Assembly: GCF_021347895.1 (NCBI RefSeq)
Contig: NC_067132.1
Location: 2,418,001-2,482,000, forward strand
Direction: 5' to 3'
DNA length: 64,000 nucleotides
Source: Acanthochromis polyacanthus
Lineage: Eukaryota; Chordata; Actinopteri; Pomacentridae
Both the position numbers and the translations under genes were made by a program. Positions 59,036-64,000 of this stretch are shown here, in pieces (positions within the stretch are counted from its first letter, which is position 1; each line of letters opens with the position of its first letter). The notes under the pieces are model-generated. The model worked only from the letters and a program-made list of their open reading frames with translations. It was not told the origin of the DNA and did no database searches.

Positions 59036-61180
59036 AGAATCAGAATCACTTTATTCATCCCCGAAGGGAAATTCAGTTGTCAGGGTTCTTATCTGTTTAA
59101 TTTTGAATTGAATAGCCTGACTGCTGATGGCAAGAAAGATTTCCTAAATCTTTCGGTCTTGCAGGGCAGGGATAGGAGCCGTCCACTGATGTTTCGTTGT
59201 TCATTGAGGCAGATGTGAAGTGGATGATCCATGTTTGTCAGAATGGCCTCCATCTTTCTAAGTGTCTGTCTCTCCACCTCATCCTCCAATGTGTTCAATC
59301 TGATTCCAACCACAGAGCAGCTTTTTTAATCAGTTTGTTCAGACGCCTTGCATCCTTCTGTTTTATGCTGCCTCCCCAGCAGACTGCAGCATAAAACAGG
59401 ACACTTGCTACCACAGACTGATAAAACATCTGCAGCATCTTACTGCAGATGTCTAGTGATCGAAGTCTTCTGAGTCAATAAAGTCGGCTCTGACCCTTTT
59501 TGTAGATGAAGTCTACATTTGTAGACCAGTCCAACTTATTATCAAGGTGGACACCTAAATATTTATATGATGTCACCATCTAGATGCCCACGCCACAAGT
59601 GTTCACTGGCTGAAGAGGGGGTTTGGATCTGCGGAAATCTATGATCATTTCCTTTGTCTTTGAGGCGTTGAGTAGCAGGCAGTTTTTGTGACTCCAGTCA
59701 CTGAAGGCACTTATCAGATCTCTGTATTCAGCTTCATGTCCATTTTGGATACATGCCACAATAGCAGTGTCATCAGAGTATTTCTGAATGTGGCAGGAGT
59801 CAGTGCTGTATTTGAAATCAGATGTATACAGAGTGAACAGGAATGGAGCCAGGACTGTTCCTTGTGGAGCCCCAGTACTACTCATTAATGTCCCAGAAAC
59901 ACAGTTCCCCAGCCTGACGAACTGTGGCTTTCCTATCAGGTAATCTGTAATCCATGAAACACAGGAAGGATCCACTCCCATCTCTGTGAGCTTGTCTTTG
60001 AGGATGGTGGGTTGGATGGAGTTGAATGCATTTGAAAAATCAAAGAACATGATTCTCACATAAACTCCAGGTTCCTCCAGATGAGACAGGGCACGGTGAA
60101 GCATGAAGAGGATGGCATCATCCACTCCAATGTGTTATTTGTATGCAAACTGCAAGGAATCGAGTTTGTCTTTGACCTCAAGCCTCAGGAGACGTAAAAC
60201 CAGCTGCTTCAGAGTTTTCATGATGTGTGAGGTCAGAGCAATAGGTCTGTAGTCATTTAGTTCAGCCGGACATTTGATTTTTGGTACCGGTACAATACAG
60301 GATGTTTTCCATAGAGCAGACACCCGCCCCAGCTGTAGACTCAGGTTGAAGATCCTATGGAGAGGTTGACACAGTTGTGCAGCACAGTTTTTAAGCAGCC
60401 TTGGACATACACCATCTGGGCCAGCTGCCATCCCAGAGAAGTCTCTGAAGCTCCGACATCACCCCTGTCTCTGTGACAGAGACGGATACAGGTGCTGGAA
60501 CGGAAGTGGCTGCAGCTGTGGAGACGTGTAGGAGACAGAGAAGGAGGAGCTATAGTGGGGATTTCCATATGTTGAGAAGAAGGAGGAGTAGCAGTGGAAG
60601 TAGGTGTGTCCACAGTGTCAAATCTGTTGAAGAACAAGTTGAGTTCGTCAGCTCTTTCTACATCACCCACTATTGGCTCCCTCCTCTTTTTATTGTTGTG
60701 TCCAGAGATGGTATTGATTCCTCTCCACACATCACGGATGTTACTGTCTTGAAAATTCCTTTCTATCTTCTTTTTGTATTCCATCTTTGCCACTTTCAGT
60801 CTCCTCTTCAACTCATGTTGCACTTCTTTGAGCCATTCTTTGTCACCATCTCTAAAAGCTTGTTTTTTCTGGTTGAGGATTGCCTTTATGTCACTTGTGA
60901 TCCATGGTTTGTTATTGGGGAAACAGCGAACAGTCTTTGCAGGTATGGCTGTGTCTCTACAGAAGTTGGTCTAGTCAGTAAAACAATCAACCTCTCTGTC
61001 AATGTTCATACTGTCCAACGTCTTAATAACTTTGCTGATGCACCCTACACACAGGACTCTTTACCCTTGAAACAAAGACTTTGGAAATACGTGAAAATGC
61101 TTTAAGTAGCTCTGCCTCCGTTAATAAGTGGGAACCCTGAAAGAGAATAAGCTGGAACAGGCAACGCCAGCTGTCTGTGA
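59036..61180 (-). pseudogene. Rex1/Babar-like LINE, 5' truncated, frame-broken
   Basis: Minus strand, upstream to downstream: QHELKRRLKVAKMEYKKKIE and DSNIRDVWRGINTISGHN (60823-60650), NLFFNRFDTVDTP, then AAGPDGVCPRLLKNCA and NDYRPIALTSHIMKTLKQL (60431-60200), FFDFSNAFNSIQP, GAPQGTVLAPFLFTLYTSD and the catalytic YSDDTAIVA (60125-59700). The C-terminal LLSLPCKTERFRKSFLPSAV follows near 59150. The 3' end is at 59040-59075 ('ctttattcatccccgaaggg'). At least two frame changes and one stop (about 60130) break it. The endonuclease is missing. Assignment to Rex1/Babar rather than L2 is from general resemblance. Confidence 0.85.
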
Positions 61181-61408
61181 ACACTAGATCAAAACTGAAT
61201 GACCGTCTATGAGATTTGGTGTCATGTGACAAACTTGGTCATATAATGCCATTTTACTTTTTGGTACAATCTTCTCACTTACTTTTTCCATATTTTTTTA
61301 GTTCATTGTGCTGCTGTGTTGTTCTAATATTGTATGACTATAAAGCTCCGGATGTCACGTGACTCCGTTTGTTTACGCCGCCATGTTGGCAGGAAACTCC
61401 GCTTCAAA

Positions 61409-61756
61409 ATGAATGGCGCTGGTAGAAAATTTACGCCGTCTGAGTTTACTTTTCATTTTAAATCAGACGATATTATAAAATATACAAACAAACTGGACAA
61501 ACTAAACATATCCGATCCATATCATGCCCCCGGTATCTTATTTAAGAATCTTGAGGTGGTCGGAGCGGACCTTTTACCGGACCTGCGGTACCCTTACATT
61601 TACAATTACCTGATAAATTTTCCTTCATCCTACTCCGGTGAATCTCTTAAAGCGTATAAAAGCCTTGAGGGGTATAAATGGACAAAGGCTAACTTTGTCA
61701 CCGGGATTCAGATCTGGAGTCTTCCTGCGAAGGATATCGCTGTCGTCACTGGGAGG
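61409..61756 (+). CDS. First exon of a SWIM/YqaJ-type transposon or domesticated protein (N-terminal part only)
   Basis: 116 codons from ATG 61409 (MNGAGRKFTPSEF...) to a consensus donor GTAAGT at 61757, phase 0. The stretch LKAYKSLEGYKW ... IQIWSLPAKDIAVVTGRV follows the pattern (S-L-(E/D)-(A/G)-Y-x-y ... V-x-G-R-V) found just before the SWIM zinc finger in fish and invertebrate proteins that also carry a YqaJ-like nuclease domain. Neither SWIM nor YqaJ part is in the window, and within the element there is no room for them. It is therefore probably a truncated relic, although the frame is undamaged. Confidence 0.55.
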
Positions 61757-61876
61757 GTAAGTGTAGCTTAAACCATACAGGTTTAGTAATTGCAGATGTT
61801 TCAAAATCTCTTAGTTGACTTAACATGAAACATATCAGCATCATATTGCTAGAAATTACGCGATCAGATATAAAGC

Positions 61877-62101
61877 TTAGGAAACAGATTCTGTACCTGA
61901 TACAAAGTGGTCGCTACATAAGCGGAATCCGTTGCCTGCGGGTTCCCACCGCTCCGTTTTCTTCTGCTCGCTTCTTGCGCGTTTTATGGCAGTGATCCAC
62001 CTCTGTCGTCTTTCAGGATCTTTGGGAATCCGATAAAATGCTCTCCTCTTTGCTCATCCTCGGCTGTTCTGGCATCCCGGGGCGCAACAACTGTCCACCA
62101 T
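61877..62101 (-). pseudogene. THAP zinc-finger N-terminus with an in-frame stop
   Basis: ATG at 62101 opens MVDSCCAPGCQNSRG. Codon 16 is TGA (62056-62054). The frame then continues AFYRIPKDPERRQRWI ... GFRLCSDHFVSG to a stop at 61879-61877. The spaced Cys pair, the conserved Pro in (I/F)PKD, the Trp in RW and C-x2-H (CSDH) are the signature of the C2CH THAP DNA-binding domain, found in P-element-like and other transposases and in host THAP proteins. The stop falls where relatives have a basic residue and could come from CpG decay (CGA to TGA). It converges on the ORF at 61409-61756 within the same inverted repeats. Confidence 0.8.
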
Positions 62102-62245
62102 ATCTCTGATGTCGACGCTGAAGAATGTTTAGGAGTTAGCTGGCAGTAGTTTAAACAGCGTGCCTTCCTGCCAGTATGGCGGTGTTTTGATTTCGACTGT
62201 TGCATGCCGGAATTGTGTGACGTCATCTCCCGGAGCTCTATTAAT

Positions 62246-64000
62246 AGCTGCTGAAAGTTCTAGACACTTCAACCGCAATGACTATTAATGCTTGTGAATA
62301 CTTAAACTGGATATTTAAATAGAAGTCCCTACATCAGTCCCATTAAGTGACATTTCTGTATCACTTTCAAAATGGTAAAGTCTGAATTGAGTGCTCTTAG
62401 ATTAATTTAAAGGTTGCAGCAGCCCATGAGTAAACATGCAGGGAAGATTACATGTGCACCTTGAAACTGTCTCTCCGTCCAGCAGCAGTGTAATAGTTTG
62501 GTCTTTTGTACATGAAGATGTTGTTTTGATACTATGAAAAAGAGATTTTTTTTTTGTTGCTGAAATATTTCTCCTTTCATTTTAGATCAAGGTAAAACAC
62601 AATAATAATCATAATCATAATCATAATGATAATAATAAATTAAAGAAATAGTTTCCAGTGTGCCTCTCTCTGCCTCTGCCAAATGTAGCTTAACCAGGCA
62701 GCTCTTTCCATATCTTTGCTGTCATGTCTAAATAACATTGTAAGAGAAATGTATTTCTGCCCTACTCCTTACACACACTACTTTTGCTGTGAAGGGTGTG
62801 TATTTTTGCGTAAAGATACCCTGATACAGCAAAGACAAAAGCACAACCAAGGATTCACAAGAGAATAGTATGAAGGGAACATAGTGAGTTGTGTGAAGTC
62901 TGCATGGACACCCCAGGGATGTGTGCAAATGCCATTTCAAATTAGCATGCAGATTTACACTCCTGACCTTAAATACCTTCAGACTCTTCACATCCACACA
63001 AGTAAAGTGTAGTCACAAAACACTGAGATGCCTTCACCTTTTTGCACAATTTACTGTTGCTGCAGGAAAACGGCACCTTTCACAGGTGAAAATGCGTTGC
63101 TTGAATGTAAATTTATTAGCTTCATTAGGACTAAGTGCTTGATTGAATTGAACACAAAAAAATATTATGAAATACTTTGACAGCCGGTGAAGTCTTTTAT
63201 CAAGGAAAATTTTTTAATGGTTTTCACTCCCCCAGTGCCCTGCCAGACATAGCGTGAACACATATTGAATCATGCAAATTAGAATGCAAACACGAGAGAA
63301 CTGTGTTTGAAAACTGGATGTTTGTCAGCCATAAACTCTATACATTTATTGATGGTCAAAGCCAGAGTACCTTTTTTGCTTCCAGACCATAAGCTGTGCT
63401 CAGCCAAATCACTTTCAGACGCCCTGCCTCATACTTGCACAGACATGATGGTGGGATCAAGGAATCAAGTTTTATATAGCACGTTTCTGAACAACCGGAG
63501 TTGACCAAAGTGCTGTACAAGACAGGAAACTACAAAAGAATGTGCAAGAAAATGAAATGGAACAGGATGACAAGTTGTGAGATAAATTTCCAAAATAAAA
63601 TAAATGTAAAATATGAAGACCACAAACATGGTGTCCAATAATTCCTTTAAGAAGTGTGTAGGAACAATGTCCAGGGACAGGTGGAGGAATTAGTGTTAGA
63701 TTAATTAGTATGAAATTGCATCATAAATGTGGGACAAAGACTCAGATTGAAAGCCGCTAAGGATGCGATGCAGGCAGACATCAGAGGAGGATCATAGGTG
63801 GGTGGAGAAATGTTTGATCGTATGTAATCAATTGTAGATGACAAATGTCTAAAAAGTCTTTACCCGGATGTTTTCAGGATGTCACTGTGTGAAGTTTATT
63901 TTCAAAAGAAAATCTATAAACGCGTTTCTGTGTGTCATAACCTGCAAATGCATTTTGCTTTTTAAGCTAGTTTACTAAGTTCCTTAGGTAATTTGCAAAA
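62246..64000. other. Non-coding right end
   Basis: An (ATAATC)-like run lies at 62599-62640. A scrap 'ttttatatagcacgtttctg' near 63470 resembles the start of the repeat at 41156. No exon recognised, and the final snx7 exon is not found here. Confidence 0.4.

Larger units (their letters stand above)
61344..62238. mobile_element. Inverted-repeat DNA element carrying the N-terminal parts of two convergent genes
   Basis: The left end AGCTCCGGATGTCACGTGAC matches the complement of the right end, read as AGCTCCGGGAGATGACGTCAC. Further in, GCCGCCATGTTGGCAGGAA (61378-61396) pairs with the complement at 62163-62182 (ACCGCCATACTGGCAGGAA). Flanks are TATA/TATTA, so the target duplication is short and TA-rich. 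Inside, a 116-codon exon-like ORF points right and a THAP zinc finger points left. I recall that ISL2EU/IS4EU-type elements combine a THAP-bearing transposase with a YqaJ-type nuclease protein. The layout fits an internally deleted derivative, but the superfamily is an inference. Confidence 0.75.

Noticed and set aside
60473..61105. 210-codon + strand frame
   Set aside because: Opposite-strand shadow of the Rex1/Babar-like LINE. No recognisable domain of its own.

Overview
This window looks like part of a ray-finned fish (teleost, probably percomorph) chromosome. It is AT-rich and intron-dominated, with long CA and TA microsatellites. Its repeats are those typical of teleosts: a Rex3 LINE, Rex1/Babar- or L2-like LINEs, Tc1-like transposons, hAT-type non-autonomous elements and a tRNA-headed SINE. 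Species cannot be decided from the sequence.

One host gene can be supported: sorting nexin 7 (snx7) on the + strand. Eight coding exons lie between 14921 and 48003, all with GT-AG borders and compatible phases. Exon 1 (14921-15004) encodes an acidic N-terminal segment. Exons 2-4 encode the PX domain and exons 5-8 most of the C-terminal BAR domain. The short last coding exon is not visible, so intron 8 probably runs off the right edge (over 16 kb). The 15 kb left of exon 1 holds no recognisable host exon. Intron 1 (20.8 kb) and intron 8 hold most of the repeats.

Layout. 1-2650: plain non-coding DNA. 2656-9534: repeat block with a SINE (antisense), an almost full-length but frame-broken Rex3 LINE (antisense) and a 2.9 kb element with long inverted arms, separated by TA microsatellites. 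9535-14920: mostly unremarkable, with an L2-like fragment and microsatellites. 15005-35833 (snx7 intron 1): a hAT-like element, a Tc1-type MITE, a broken LINE carrying a 0.5 kb insertion, Tc1 and Penelope-like relics, a complete Tc1 transposon with an intact 344-codon transposase interrupted by a 2.0 kb nested palindrome, then LINE relics and a BED-finger hAT derivative. 35834-48003: snx7 exons 2-8, with a Tc1 relic in intron 5 and a 1.08 kb hAT-like element and a hairpin MITE in intron 7. 48004-64000: a second BED-finger hAT derivative, a SINE with a perfect 13-bp target duplication, a Tc1 piece inside a LINE, a 2.1 kb Rex1/Babar-like LINE relic, and a 0.9 kb inverted-repeat element. That last element carries an exon-like N-terminal ORF on one strand and a THAP zinc finger with one stop codon on the other.

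The genes do not form a pathway. This is one endosomal-trafficking gene invaded by layers of transposable elements. The observations most worth following are the palindrome-of-palindromes at 25599-27635, the miniature two-gene transposon at 61344-62238, the long-arm element at 6509-9430, and a proline-to-histidine change in the PX domain of snx7.
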